A stretch of DNA of 64,000 nucleotides from an uncultured Bacteroides sp. (GTDB lineage: Bacteria > Bacillota > Clostridia > Lachnospirales > Lachnospiraceae). Each line of letters opens with the position of its first letter. Positions within the stretch are counted from its first letter, which is position 1. The translations under genes and the position numbers were made by a program. A model generated the notes under the pieces. It searched no databases. It was not told the origin of the DNA and saw only the letters and a list, made by a program, of their open reading frames with translations. Positions 9,986-20,717 of this stretch are shown piece after piece. Where the stretch lies: NCBI GenBank assembly GCA_945913015.1, contig CAMECH010000009.1, forward strand, positions 1 through 64,000, given 5' to 3'.

Positions 9986-10036
9986 TATATAATATATTAT
10001 TCATGCGGGTAACCGGTTGCGAATCAATTTGCCTGT

Positions 10037-11674
10037 TTATTCAAATTTAAATGTGCATCCTGCTATTTCCAGTTTTTCAACATCATTAGAATTTATAAAT
10101 GACTGCAGCAGTGCCTCAAGTACAGCGTCTGCCTCTCTATCCGACCATCCGCCGTAGCCTCCGCCAATCTTATTGCCCAGTGTAATTCTCTTTCCGTCCT
10201 TCATTACAATAACAATGCTTTTTGCAAATTTGGAGAAATAGCTGTTTTCTTTGGAATCGTTCTTCTGCCATTCATCTGTTATCATAAATTCCACTTTAAA
10301 TTCCGTATCGTTGAGTGTGAGTAATTTTATTTTATAAACCTGATACTCATCAACAGATTCTTTAGGCAATTCTATATCTTTAAGCACTTTATCCTCAATC
10401 ATCTTTGATGCATCTGATTTAAGCGTCATTGTCCATGTTCCTGCGTATCTTGTTCCATCTGTCGGTTCTTTATCCGGATTATTCAGTATGAGCTTATAGT
10501 TTTTCAGATGCTCTAATGTAGTATCTATATATATTCCGTCATTAGTCTTTGAATACTGCCGGTCTACGTTGGCACTGACGGCAATCTGTACGCGCCCGTC
10601 ATCAAGTATTTTATATGCAAATTCATGATCATTGTACATTCTTCCTGTCGTCTTATTGAGAAATGCAAGCTTACGAAGTGTTTCTGATGCACTTCCCGGA
10701 ACTATCGTCATATAGAATGTATCTTTTTTATCATAATCCGATCTTGGTGCAAAGCCTATATTATCAATATATGCGTCCGGGTATTTGTCTGAAAATGCAA
10801 TTTTTTGCGTTCCCGGCTTCAGTACATATGACATTTTTGATGCTCCGTTTGCATAATATCCTTTCTCTTCTACAACATCAAAACCGTTAATGTCTGCAAT
10901 CTTTCCGGCTGCCACAAGATCTGCCACACTGTCAAATTTAAATCCGATATCTGACATAACACTCCATGAATCCGTGTAATCTGTAAGTGATACGCTGATA
11001 TCCTTTCCTGCGAAATCTACATTTACATCGCTTACCGTAAGCTCAAACACTGCTTCTGACGGCACAGAGGCATCATCAACCCTTTGTGCATATATTCTTG
11101 ATGTCAGTCCGCCATCACTGAAAATCTGTTCTCCACCAACCTTTACATTTACTGTCTTAAACTTCTGGCGTGAAGGGTATGAAACCTTTTTCTCGTCATT
11201 ATTGACAAGTGAAGAACCATCCTTTGTCTTAACGGTAAATCGAATCACGGCCTTGTGTGCTTCAGTAACCATATCTGTTGACTCCACTATAAGGATATCC
11301 TGACTTGACACAGCCGTCTCTTTCACGCTCTGTGCCCCTTCGTATGCATAAGGATTACCCTGATCGTCAACTCCTCCTTCAAAATGATTCAGTGATGAAG
11401 CTGAATTGTTCATAGCATATTTTCCCATGTAATAGTTATATGCATACACGCTTCCGCCTGATACTGCAATAAGCACCCCGACTGCCACTGCAGCTTTAAC
11501 AAAATTACCTGCCATTCTGCCCGTTGAATTTCTGCGCGTTTTCATAATATTACTCTTTTTTCCCCTCGCGTCTTTATTGTCCCATGATTCCTTTCTTCCC
11601 ACTGTCATATCAAGAGTTTCATCAATCCATGATTCGGGCGTTTTTACATGGTCAAATTCGGATAACCAGTTCAT
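10037..11674 (-). CDS. DUF4179-type membrane protein, probable anti-sigma partner
   Basis: Single TM (VKAAVAVGVLIAVSGGSVYAYNYY) with large extracytoplasmic domain; overlaps the 3' end of an ECF sigma gene. Confidence 0.75.
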   Translation of the reverse strand: MNWLSEFDHVKTPESWIDETLDMTVGRKESWDNKDARGKKSNIMKTRRNSTGRMAGNFVKAAVAVGVLIAVSGGSVYAYNYYMGKYAMNNSASSLNHFEGGVDDQGNPYAYEGAQSVKETAVSSQDILIVESTDMVTEAHKAVIRFTVKTKDGSSLVNNDEKKVSYPSRQKFKTVNVKVGGEQIFSDGGLTSRIYAQRVDDASVPSEAVFELTVSDVNVDFAGKDISVSLTDYTDSWSVMSDIGFKFDSVADLVAAGKIADINGFDVVEEKGYYANGASKMSYVLKPGTQKIAFSDKYPDAYIDNIGFAPRSDYDKKDTFYMTIVPGSASETLRKLAFLNKTTGRMYNDHEFAYKILDDGRVQIAVSANVDRQYSKTNDGIYIDTTLEHLKNYKLILNNPDKEPTDGTRYAGTWTMTLKSDASKMIEDKVLKDIELPKESVDEYQVYKIKLLTLNDTEFKVEFMITDEWQKNDSKENSYFSKFAKSIVIVMKDGKRITLGNKIGGGYGGWSDREADAVLEALLQSFINSNDVEKLEIAGCTFKFE

Positions 11675-12221
11675 TGTCCACTCCTCCTAACATTTCCTTT
11701 AATTTGTCTCTTCCCCTCTTTAGAATCGACTTTATTGTGTTTTCATTGGAATCAAGCATCTTAGCTATCTCTGAAATGCTGTATTCCTCATAATAATAGA
11801 GATAAATCACATTGCTGTACTTCTCCGGAAGCTGCTTTACCAGAAGGAATAATTCTGACCCCTGTGTACTTCCGTCTGTCACAACGCCAAGCTCTTCAAA
11901 CTTTGAAATGTCATCCTCCAGCGCAACTTTTCTGTTCCACGCCTGTCTGTGGAAATCCGTACACTGGTGAATTGCCACCTGTATAAGCCAGGCTTTCAGA
12001 TATTCTTCGGTTTCAAAATCTTTATCCGCGGTGTAAAGCTTTATGAAAACATTCTGAAAACAGTCCTTGGCATCCTCAACATTGCCGCAGCGCATAACAC
12101 ATATTCTTGTAACCATGTCTGCGTACTTTCTTACAACCTGTTCATACTCCAGTCCGGCAAAATGTGTCTTTGCAAACAGAGTTGTCTTTTTCTTTCCAAA
12201 CATTTTCTTACCCCCTTTCAC
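11652..12221 (-). CDS. ECF RNA polymerase sigma factor
   Basis: Region 2 (ADMVTRICVMRCGNVEDAKDCFQNVFIKLY) and region 4 (LPEKYSNVIYLYYYEEYSISEIAKMLDSNENTIKSILKRGRDKLKEML). Confidence 0.9.
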   Translation of the reverse strand: MKGGKKMFGKKKTTLFAKTHFAGLEYEQVVRKYADMVTRICVMRCGNVEDAKDCFQNVFIKLYTADKDFETEEYLKAWLIQVAIHQCTDFHRQAWNRKVALEDDISKFEELGVVTDGSTQGSELFLLVKQLPEKYSNVIYLYYYEEYSISEIAKMLDSNENTIKSILKRGRDKLKEMLGGVDNELVIRI

Positions 12222-12264
12222 TTACTATACGAAAAAAAATCAGCAAGGGTTGCAGGCAAAAATA

Positions 12265-12307
12265 AAAATCCCACAAATTTGTGGGACTTTATTTTTGTGG
12301 GATTTTT
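12265..12307 (-). terminator. terminator-like structure with alternative stems downstream of the GH28 gene
   Basis: aaaaatcccacaaatttgtgggactttatttttgtgggattttt; one cccacaaa arm can pair with either of two tttgtggg arms. Confidence 0.7.
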
Positions 12308-12316
12308 AACAACGTT

Positions 12317-13744
12317 TTACTGTACTCCGTATACAGCGTCATCCTCATAAATTTCCTTCTCAGGAAGATGAATTTTAACATTTTTCATTTTTATATTCCG
12401 GGCATTTTTAACCACACATCCTGTAAGTGCTGTAATCTCAGCATTTTCAAGCGTTATATCATATACCGTAGGCTTTCCTTTAGACGGCGGAAACTCAATT
12501 CCCTCCGCCTTGAAAGCCGTCTTTGCCCCAAGGCATGTGATATTTTTCATTGTAATATCCCTGAATACAGGAATATCATCATCACTCACATAGACATCCG
12601 CATCCTCTTTTTCATGCGACAGCTTATACAGGGAATATCCCATTGTAAATATAACTGCCTCCTGAACGATATCTGTCATTGTTATATCTTCAAGCAGAAT
12701 ATTTTCCACCACTCCGCCACGTCCAAGCTGACTCTTAAATCTTATTCCGACATCAGTTCCAAGAAATGTGCAATTCTTAACTGTAACATTTCTTACACCG
12801 CGCGACATCTCGCTTCCGACAACAAATCCGCCATGTGCATGCATTACAGTGCAGTCATGTATATATACATTTTCTGTCGGAACCGCTATTCTTCTTCCTA
12901 TCTCATTCTTTCCGGATTTCATGCATATACCGTCATCTCCGACGTCAAACTTTGTATTGCATATTTCAACGAACCGGCATGACTCCACATCAATTCCGTC
13001 TCCATTCTGCGCATGGTAAGGATTTCTTATCATCGCATTGCGGACCGTAAGGTTTGTACAAAGAAGAGGATGTACATTCCAGTTCGGTGAATTCTGCAGA
13101 GTGACTCCGTCAATCAGTACACGGTTGCATTTCACAAAATTAACCATAACAGGTCTGTAAAAATCATAAAACGGCTCTGCTTTTTTTAATGCGTCTTCAT
13201 CCTCACCAGACGGTTCTCCTGCCATACATCCTTCATAAGAAGTCTTTGTAGGAAACCACATACCGCCCTCACTTGTAGGAATGAGCGTATCCGGACTTGT
13301 TTCCAGCATATTGTTCCACTGTCGCTCCGTCACTTTAAACTTCTTGACCGGACGCCACAGCTGTCCGTTGCCGTCGATAGTTCCCTCACCTGTAATGGCA
13401 ATATTTTCTGCCCCGACAGCCATAATCGGTGAAACAGTCCTTATTCTTGGCTGCCCCTCATAATCACTGATAATCAGCGGATATTCCTCCTTATTCTTAT
13501 CAAACAGAAGTACTGCACCACTTTCAACATGTAAATCAACGCCCGACAGAAGCTTTACAGGTCCTGTAAGCCATAAACCTGCCGGTATAATCACATGACC
13601 TCCGCCATCAGAAGAACATGCCGCAATCGCATCATTAACAGCTTTAGTATTAGAAACCGCTCCGCCTGCCACGGCACCAAATTTCCTTATATCATATTCC
13701 GCATCCCTGAATACAGGTATTTCCACATTAAAATCAACAGACAT
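12317..13744 (-). CDS. glycoside hydrolase family 28 (polygalacturonase-like)
   Basis: Right-handed beta-helix motifs NSPNWNVHPLLC, NGDGIDVESC, VGDDGICMKSG, GHGG-like HAHGGFVVGSEMSRGVRNV. Confidence 0.92.
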   Translation of the reverse strand: MSVDFNVEIPVFRDAEYDIRKFGAVAGGAVSNTKAVNDAIAACSSDGGGHVIIPAGLWLTGPVKLLSGVDLHVESGAVLLFDKNKEEYPLIISDYEGQPRIRTVSPIMAVGAENIAITGEGTIDGNGQLWRPVKKFKVTERQWNNMLETSPDTLIPTSEGGMWFPTKTSYEGCMAGEPSGEDEDALKKAEPFYDFYRPVMVNFVKCNRVLIDGVTLQNSPNWNVHPLLCTNLTVRNAMIRNPYHAQNGDGIDVESCRFVEICNTKFDVGDDGICMKSGKNEIGRRIAVPTENVYIHDCTVMHAHGGFVVGSEMSRGVRNVTVKNCTFLGTDVGIRFKSQLGRGGVVENILLEDITMTDIVQEAVIFTMGYSLYKLSHEKEDADVYVSDDDIPVFRDITMKNITCLGAKTAFKAEGIEFPPSKGKPTVYDITLENAEITALTGCVVKNARNIKMKNVKIHLPEKEIYEDDAVYGVQ

Positions 13745-13774
13745 TTTACACTAATCTCCATTCACATGTATTTT

Positions 13775-14377
13775 TTAGAACAACCCAATATGCTCCAACA
13801 GAATCTTTACTCCGATAATTACGAGAATAATTCCTCCTGCAAGCTCTGCCCTGCTCTTATATTTTATGCCAAATTTATTACCTACAAATACGCCTGCAAA
13901 AGATATTACAAACGTCACAACCGCAATTATTATAACTGCAATCCATATATTTACATTTTCCATAAATGCAAATGATACGCCTACTCCGAGTGCATCAATG
14001 CTTGTAGCAATCGCAAGCATAAAAAGTTCCTTGAGGTCATAGCTTATTTCATCATCTGCATCGTCATCATCTTTCTTCAAGGCCTCATATATCATCTGTC
14101 CGCCTATAAATGCAAGGAGAATAAATATTATCCAATGGTCTACCGCCGACACATAGGAAGCAAACTGCGAACCCAGAAGCCACCCTATAAGCGGCATAAT
14201 GCCCTGAAATCCGCCAAAGAACAGTGCAATAATCACCGTGTACTTCAAATCTACTTTCTGAGTCATCTTAAGACCTTTGCATATTGAAACCGCACATGCG
14301 TCCATCGCAAGTCCTACCGCAATTAAAAAAATCTGCACCAGTTCCATACCTTTTACATATCCTCCTGTGAATGTCAA
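13775..14377 (-). CDS. mntP: putative manganese efflux pump MntP
   Basis: Six TM segments; AVGLAMDACAVSICKG and ATSIDALGVGVSFA repeats; real start probably MELVQIF (about 14347). Confidence 0.88.
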   Translation of the reverse strand: MTFTGGYVKGMELVQIFLIAVGLAMDACAVSICKGLKMTQKVDLKYTVIIALFFGGFQGIMPLIGWLLGSQFASYVSAVDHWIIFILLAFIGGQMIYEALKKDDDDADDEISYDLKELFMLAIATSIDALGVGVSFAFMENVNIWIAVIIIAVVTFVISFAGVFVGNKFGIKYKSRAELAGGIILVIIGVKILLEHIGLF

Positions 14378-14400
14378 AATTCAAGTATTGCAAACAGGCA

Positions 14401-14442
14401 ATCAGGCCCATGTATGGGATACATGCCATGCATGAGCCTGAT
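14401..14442. other. inverted repeat between the MCP-like gene and mntP
   Basis: atcaggcccatg ... catgagcctgat arms; no strong T tract follows. Confidence 0.6.
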
Positions 14443-14445
14443 TAA

Positions 14446-15111
14446 TTAATTCTGCGATTTTTCAAGTGTTCTTTTTGCCTCGTCAGTGATATCCCTCTGA
14501 ACCGCAACCTCATTTTCAATATTGCGGGCCACCTCATTGGCTGCATATGCAGCATCCACTACCTTATTGAGAACATCTCCTACCGTACCGGCCTTTATTT
14601 GCTGCTGCTCTGCATTATCATATATTTCTTTCATTGCATCTATTGTTTCTTTTACCGAAGCCTGAACCTTAACTATCGTATCCGTAATCTCCTTTGATGA
14701 CTTTGATGACTGTGCTGCAAGATTACGTACTTCGCCTGCAACAACCGCAAATCCGCGTCCATGCTCTCCTGCACGTGCCGCTTCGATTGATGCATTAAGT
14801 GATAATATATTGGTCTTATTGGCTATGGAAGCTATAACTGATGCAAACTTCTCAATCTGCGACGAAAGCTGCTCAAGATGATTGATTTTATCAGATGATG
14901 CCTGAACTATTTTGTTCATATCATCAATCATCCTGAGCATTTCTTCAATGCTTCCAATACTCTCTTTCACCAGGTTAAGCGACGTATCTGATGAATTAAT
15001 AACATCAAATGCATCTTTCTCAAGCCTGTCCTGTGATTCATCCAGCCCCTGCAGTATTGCACCGAGCTCTTCTACCGTCTTCTCCTCCATAAATGTCCCC
15101 CCTGGCTTCAC
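14446..15111 (-). CDS. short soluble methyl-accepting chemotaxis signalling domain protein
   Basis: Hairpin tip [47 protein letters not shown]; no TM or sensor domain. Confidence 0.88.
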   Translation of the reverse strand: MKPGGTFMEEKTVEELGAILQGLDESQDRLEKDAFDVINSSDTSLNLVKESIGSIEEMLRMIDDMNKIVQASSDKINHLEQLSSQIEKFASVIASIANKTNILSLNASIEAARAGEHGRGFAVVAGEVRNLAAQSSKSSKEITDTIVKVQASVKETIDAMKEIYDNAEQQQIKAGTVGDVLNKVVDAAYAANEVARNIENEVAVQRDITDEAKRTLEKSQN

Positions 15112-15135
15112 ATATCAGTATATTCCCTGAAGTTA

Positions 15136-16500
15136 TCAAAGCACACTCAGTGCCTCATTAAGATTCTTTACCCCAATTAGTTTGATTTTATCATTAACCT
15201 TAACATTTTTCAAGCATACATCAGGCAGAATACATGTATCAAATCCAAGCTTTACAGCCTCATTAACCCTCTGCTGTGGCTGGCTTACAGCCCTTACCTC
15301 TCCTGCCAGTCCTACCTCTCCGAATATTATGGTTTTTGAATTAATCTCAATATTTCTAAAGCTTGATACAAGTGCCATCACTATACCCAGATCAAGTGCA
15401 GGCTCATTAACCTTAAGCCCGCCTGCCACATTTACATAGGCATCGCACCCGCCAAGATGTATCCCTACTCTTTTTTCTATTACTGCCATAAGCAGATTAA
15501 CTCTGTTATAATCTGTTCCTGCTGCTGTCCGTCTGGCCATTCCGAAATTTGAGTCGCAGACAAGCGCCTGAACCTCCACCATCATAGGTCTTGTCCCCTC
15601 CATGAGACATACAACAACTGACCCCGAGGCTCCCTCAGGCTTTCCGCTTAACATATACTCTGATGGATTCATAACTTCGTTAAGACCATTCTCACGCATT
15701 TCAAATACACCGATTTCATTGGTAGAACCAAATCTGTTCTTTACACTTCTTACAATTCTGTATGCCGCATTCCTGTCACCCTCAAAATAAAGCACAGTGT
15801 CCACCATATGCTCAAGAACTCTAGGACCTGCAACCACACCTTCCTTTGTAACGTGCCCAACAATAAAAACCGATATTCCCAGTCCTTTGGCAAGCTGCAT
15901 AAGCACTGATGTTGACTCGCGAACCTGACTTACGCTTCCCGGTGCGGAGCCGATTTCTTCCCTGTACATAGTCTGGATAGAATCAATTATAACAATATCC
16001 GGCGATGCTTCCTTAATTGCAGCCTCAATATTTTCAAGGTCTGTCTCACAAAGGAGCTGCAGATTGTCTGTAAAATCACCGATTCTCTCTGCGCGCAGCT
16101 TAATCTGTTTGAGCGATTCCTCACCTGATATGTACAGTACTTTGCGTCCCTGATTTGAAACCTTGCGGCACATCTGAAGAAGCAGCGTTGACTTGCCGAT
16201 TCCCGGGTCACCTCCCACAAGCACCAGTGAGCCTTCTACTATTCCGCCGCCAAGAACCCTGTCAAGCTCATCAAATCCTGTTGTAATCCTGTCAGAATCA
16301 TCTGTATCAATATCCTTCAATGCCACAGGCTTTGACAGTGCATTCTTCACACCCGACAATGTGCCCGTCCTTGAGGCTTTTGCCTTAACCGGCTCCTCAA
16401 TAAATGTATTCCACTCCTTGCATGCAGGACACTGTCCCGACCATTTTGCCGACTCATATCCGCATTCCCTGCAAAAAAAAGCTGTTGTCTTTTTTGCCAT
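15136..16500 (-). CDS. radA: DNA repair protein RadA
   Basis: Zn finger CRECGYESAKWSGQCPAC, Walker A GGDPGIGKST, KNRFGS motif, Lon-like C-terminus. ORF track start (16593) looks too long; MAKKTTAFF chosen. Confidence 0.95.
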   Translation of the reverse strand: MAKKTTAFFCRECGYESAKWSGQCPACKEWNTFIEEPVKAKASRTGTLSGVKNALSKPVALKDIDTDDSDRITTGFDELDRVLGGGIVEGSLVLVGGDPGIGKSTLLLQMCRKVSNQGRKVLYISGEESLKQIKLRAERIGDFTDNLQLLCETDLENIEAAIKEASPDIVIIDSIQTMYREEIGSAPGSVSQVRESTSVLMQLAKGLGISVFIVGHVTKEGVVAGPRVLEHMVDTVLYFEGDRNAAYRIVRSVKNRFGSTNEIGVFEMRENGLNEVMNPSEYMLSGKPEGASGSVVVCLMEGTRPMMVEVQALVCDSNFGMARRTAAGTDYNRVNLLMAVIEKRVGIHLGGCDAYVNVAGGLKVNEPALDLGIVMALVSSFRNIEINSKTIIFGEVGLAGEVRAVSQPQQRVNEAVKLGFDTCILPDVCLKNVKVNDKIKLIGVKNLNEALSVL

Positions 16501-16633
16501 TGCTCTTCCTGTTACCTCCAACCCCGCCTGATTGTTATCTTGCTGTCTTTGTTTATCCCCAAATTTAACAAATGCTGTGTGCACCTTCTGCACACAGCAT
16601 CCATAAAATCATATTCATTAACAGGCAACAAAA

Positions 16634-17047
16634 TTATGCCTTTGTAATATTGACCTGTGTAGCTTTTCCGTCAGAAAGGTCAACACTGAGTACAAGCTTT
16701 CCGCCTATGTTAGTCTTCATCTTACCGGCATAATCGCCGTTAACAGACACCTCATATTCTGCGCCCTCTTCCATCTCAAGGGTAATCTGGGCATCCTTAT
16801 CTCCCTCAACTTTAAAGCTTGTCTCTTTTTCATCCTGCTTAAACTGGTTAACTGCTGTTCCCGGAACCGATTCATATACAAACATTCCGTTGCGCTCAAG
16901 CTTAGTAATCTCATTGAATGTCTTAACCTTATATGAATCACCGCAATGTTCAAAATCTGAAACCTTTGACTTTGTATCTAACTGATAGTTACCAAAACTA
17001 AGCGTTCCATCCGCTTCTGTACGGATAAGCTCATTTACTACCGGCAT
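16634..17047 (-). CDS. conserved hypothetical protein, 137 aa
   Basis: Clean ORF with RBS; no confident family. Confidence 0.6.
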   Translation of the reverse strand: MPVVNELIRTEADGTLSFGNYQLDTKSKVSDFEHCGDSYKVKTFNEITKLERNGMFVYESVPGTAVNQFKQDEKETSFKVEGDKDAQITLEMEEGAEYEVSVNGDYAGKMKTNIGGKLVLSVDLSDGKATQVNITKA

Positions 17048-17146
17048 CTATTTGTCCTCCTCTAATGCAATTTGTAAATTATAATTAAATTATACAACAA
17101 AACTGTCTGTATTTCTATTACTTTATTTTAAATTTTTTGTGAATAT

Positions 17147-19606
17147 TTAGCGGTTATATCCTCTTTTTCGCTCAAATTCCAGTTTACCGTCATTACATTT
17201 AACAAGAACTTTGTTACCTGCCTTAATGCTTCCCTCAAGAATTTTCTCCGCCATTGTATCCTCAAGTTCTGTCTGGATTGCCCTTCTCAGAGGTCTTGCG
17301 CCATACTTGGAATCATATCCCTTGTCAATAATATACTGCTTTGCTTCCTCTGTAAGCTCAATGGAAATTTTCATCTGCTCAAGAGTTCTCTTATTGACAT
17401 TTTTAATCATAATATCAACAATGTCTGACATATGTGTCTTATTAAGAACATGGAATACTATTATTTCATCTATTCTGTTGATAAACTCAGGCTTGAAAAG
17501 CCTCTTTACCTCATCCATGACACGGTTCTTCATCAGATTGTGGTTCTGCTCCTCATCTGCTCCTGCTGCAAATCCCAGCATCTTAGGTGCGATGATATTT
17601 TCTGCACCCGCATTGGATGTCATAATTATTACAGTGTTCTTAAAATCAACAACCCTTCCTGTAGAATCAGTAATATGCCCGTCGTCAAGCACCTGAAGAA
17701 GTATATTAAATACATCAGGATGAGCCTTTTCGATTTCATCAAAAAGAATTACCGAATAAGGATTTCTTCTGACTTTCTCACTAAGCTGCCCTCCCTCGTC
17801 ATATCCGACATATCCCGGAGGCGAACCGATAATCTTTGAAACAGTATGCTTTTCCATGTATTCAGACATATCAACACGTATAAGCGCATTCTCACTTCCA
17901 AACATAGCATCCGCAAGTGCTTTTGAAAGTTCAGTCTTACCTACACCTGTTGGGCCAAGGAAAAGAAATGAACCTATCGGGCGCTTTGGATCCTTAAGTC
18001 CTACCCTGCCGCGCCTGATTGCCTTTGCAACAGCTTTTACAGCTTCATCCTGACCGACGACTCTTTGATGAAGTGTCTGTTCAAGCTTCATAAGACGTTC
18101 TGACTCAGCCAGCGCCAGCTTCTTAACAGGAATCTTCGTCCACATTGAAACAACATCAGCAATTTCATTTTCTCCGACAAACAGTTCCTGTGAACTCTTT
18201 GACTTCTCCCACTCATCGCGGCTTTTTTTGACTTTTTCCTTAAGCTTTATCTGCTTTTGCTTTATCTCACCGGCCTTTTCATATGCTTCGCTTCTTATAC
18301 AGTCCTCTTTCTGTATCTCAAGCTCGGTAATCTGCTGTTCAAGCTTCTTAATTGAATCAGGCATTGCATATGACCCGAGTCTTACCTCTGAGGCAGCTTC
18401 ATCTATAAGGTCAATCGCTTTATCCGGAAGAAATCTGTCATTAATATATCTTATTGACATCTTAACCGCTGCGTTAACTGCCTCGTCAGTAATTGTAACC
18501 TTATGATGCTCCTCATATTTCGGACGCAGTCCCTTAAGAATCAGAACTGCCTCTTCCTCCGACGGTTCTTCCACACGCACCGGCTGGAAACGTCTTTCAA
18601 GCGCTGCATCCTTTTCAATGTATTTGCGGTATTCTTCAAGAGTTGTTGCACCAATAAGCTGTATCTCGCCTCTTGCAAGTGATGGCTTCAAAATGTTGGA
18701 TGCATCAATGGCTCCTTCAGCCCCGCCCGCTCCGATAATTGTATGCAGCTCATCCAAAAAGAGAAGTATGTTGCCATCCTGCTTAACTTCAGCAATAACT
18801 TTCTTTATCCTCTCCTCAAATTCACCGCGGTACTTTGAACCTGCTACCATACCTGATAAATCAAGTGTTACAAGGCGTTTATTCCGAATTGTATCAGGGA
18901 CGTCGCCCTGTACAATTTTGGCTGCAATTCCTTCTGCGATTGCCGTCTTACCAACACCCGGCTCACCTACTAGGCAAGGGTTATTCTTTGTTCTTCTGCT
19001 CAAAATCTGAATTACTCTCTGAATTTCTTCCTCTCTGCCTATTACAGGGTCAAGCTTTCCCTCACGTACAAGCTGTGTCAAATCCCTGCTGTACTGGTCA
19101 AGTGTCTGCGTACTGTTCTTTTTATCGCGTGGTTTTCCGTTCTGGAAATCCTCTTTATAATTGCCTGCATCTTCTCCCATTGCAACCATTAAGTCTATAT
19201 ACAGCTTTTTGATATTAACACCGATTGTGTTAAGGAGTCTTGTTGCGACACTGTCAGTTTCTTTTATTATGGCAATAAGAAGATGCTCTGTTCCGATAAG
19301 TGCAGACTTAAATCTCGCAGCCTCTCTTGCTGATGCTTCAAGAATTTTCCTGGCCCTTGGCGTATATCCCGCCGGCTCCTTTACATTTACCATGTCATCA
19401 GGTGCAATAAGTTGATTCACAAGGTCTATTATGCGATCCTCATCAACATCATGTTTTTCAAGAACTGCCTGTGCAAGTGAATCTTCTGTCTGAAGCAGTC
19501 CGATAAGAATATGCTCCGAGCCAATATAACCATGTCCCAGTTGTATTGCAACAAGCCCTGCTGCCTGCAATGCTTCTTCTGCCTTTTTTGTAAACCTGCT
19601 CTGCAT
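17147..19606 (-). CDS. clpC: ATP-dependent Clp protease ATP-binding subunit ClpC
   Basis: Clp N domain repeats, two AAA+ Walker A motifs (GEPGVGKTA, GPTGVGKTE), UVR-type linker. Confidence 0.96.
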   Translation of the reverse strand: MQSRFTKKAEEALQAAGLVAIQLGHGYIGSEHILIGLLQTEDSLAQAVLEKHDVDEDRIIDLVNQLIAPDDMVNVKEPAGYTPRARKILEASAREAARFKSALIGTEHLLIAIIKETDSVATRLLNTIGVNIKKLYIDLMVAMGEDAGNYKEDFQNGKPRDKKNSTQTLDQYSRDLTQLVREGKLDPVIGREEEIQRVIQILSRRTKNNPCLVGEPGVGKTAIAEGIAAKIVQGDVPDTIRNKRLVTLDLSGMVAGSKYRGEFEERIKKVIAEVKQDGNILLFLDELHTIIGAGGAEGAIDASNILKPSLARGEIQLIGATTLEEYRKYIEKDAALERRFQPVRVEEPSEEEAVLILKGLRPKYEEHHKVTITDEAVNAAVKMSIRYINDRFLPDKAIDLIDEAASEVRLGSYAMPDSIKKLEQQITELEIQKEDCIRSEAYEKAGEIKQKQIKLKEKVKKSRDEWEKSKSSQELFVGENEIADVVSMWTKIPVKKLALAESERLMKLEQTLHQRVVGQDEAVKAVAKAIRRGRVGLKDPKRPIGSFLFLGPTGVGKTELSKALADAMFGSENALIRVDMSEYMEKHTVSKIIGSPPGYVGYDEGGQLSEKVRRNPYSVILFDEIEKAHPDVFNILLQVLDDGHITDSTGRVVDFKNTVIIMTSNAGAENIIAPKMLGFAAGADEEQNHNLMKNRVMDEVKRLFKPEFINRIDEIIVFHVLNKTHMSDIVDIMIKNVNKRTLEQMKISIELTEEAKQYIIDKGYDSKYGARPLRRAIQTELEDTMAEKILEGSIKAGNKVLVKCNDGKLEFERKRGYNR

Positions 19607-19655
19607 ACGTTGTCCTCATTTCTTTTCATTTTATGGCTTTAGGCCGTAACTGCCG

Positions 19656-20684
19656 TCACTTTAAATCCGGCAGGTTTTCCCTTACAAATTCCGAACGGGC
19701 AACCTCCAATTCTTCCTGCGAAAGCTTACCTCTCTCAAGCTGTAAGCTATATGGCTGAATACCTATCATCATCTGATAAATTGAAAAATCATTATTCTCA
19801 TTTTCCTCAAAGAGTCCCAGAAACATTCCCATTCTAAGCTCCGACAACAGTACCAGCGCATCCTTTAAAGAAAGCTTTCTTGCGTACTTTAAGACTCCGT
19901 AAGAACGGTATGCCGCATCCTCTGCAGTAACTCTTCTCTGCTTAATATACTGCTGTCTTCCCATACGCTCCTGATCAATAATCTGCTTAACTATATTATC
20001 GAGATTATCTATAAGCTCTTTCTCCGTAAGTCCGAGAGTTGTCTGATTTGAAATTCTGTAAATATCTCCCGGACTTGAACTGCCCTCTCCAAACACGCTG
20101 CTCATACTCAGACCGAACCGTCCGACCTCATTCATAATTCCTGCAAGCTGCCCCATGCCGGAAAGTGCCGGAAGATGAAGCATGTATGATGCCCTCATTC
20201 CTGTTCCGACGCTTGACGGACAGGTTGTAAGATATCCATACTTCGGATGATATGCATAATCTACACTGCTGCCAATCAAATCATCCATCTGACTTGCTTT
20301 GTCATAGACCAGCGGCATATTCATCCCTGCTGTAAAGCACTGTATTCTTATATGATCTTCTTCATTAAGCATTATTGAAATATCTTCATTGGGTGATACA
20401 AGACCTGCCGCATTTTTCTGTTCCATCAGAAACCTGCTTATCGCATGCCTCTCCTCCATTGCGTGACGCTGACATTCATTAAGATTCTTAAAATCAAATT
20501 CTGTGTAATTGTTCAGTTCTTTAATACCTTTAAGCTTCTCCAGAGTATCCCCTATCATCCGCTCGGCACTCTTTTCATCCAGCTTCAGTGAAAAATTGTA
20601 TTCCGTTATATTTCTTGCCAGTCGCACTCTGCTTGAAATAACAACATCACCATTTGGTCCGTTCTCTTCAAACCATCTTGTCAT
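19656..20684 (-). CDS. mcsB: protein arginine kinase McsB
   Basis: VVISSRVRLARNI, CPSSVGTGMRAS; guanido kinase fold; position in clpC operon. Confidence 0.95.
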   Translation of the reverse strand: MTRWFEENGPNGDVVISSRVRLARNITEYNFSLKLDEKSAERMIGDTLEKLKGIKELNNYTEFDFKNLNECQRHAMEERHAISRFLMEQKNAAGLVSPNEDISIMLNEEDHIRIQCFTAGMNMPLVYDKASQMDDLIGSSVDYAYHPKYGYLTTCPSSVGTGMRASYMLHLPALSGMGQLAGIMNEVGRFGLSMSSVFGEGSSSPGDIYRISNQTTLGLTEKELIDNLDNIVKQIIDQERMGRQQYIKQRRVTAEDAAYRSYGVLKYARKLSLKDALVLLSELRMGMFLGLFEENENNDFSIYQMMIGIQPYSLQLERGKLSQEELEVARSEFVRENLPDLK

Positions 20685-20717
20685 GTCAATCTCCGTTCTT
20701 TATACCCATATATCTGA

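Noticed and set aside
12281-12982. 233-aa plus-strand ORF
   Set aside because: Antisense to the well-supported GH28 gene and shows no recognisable domain
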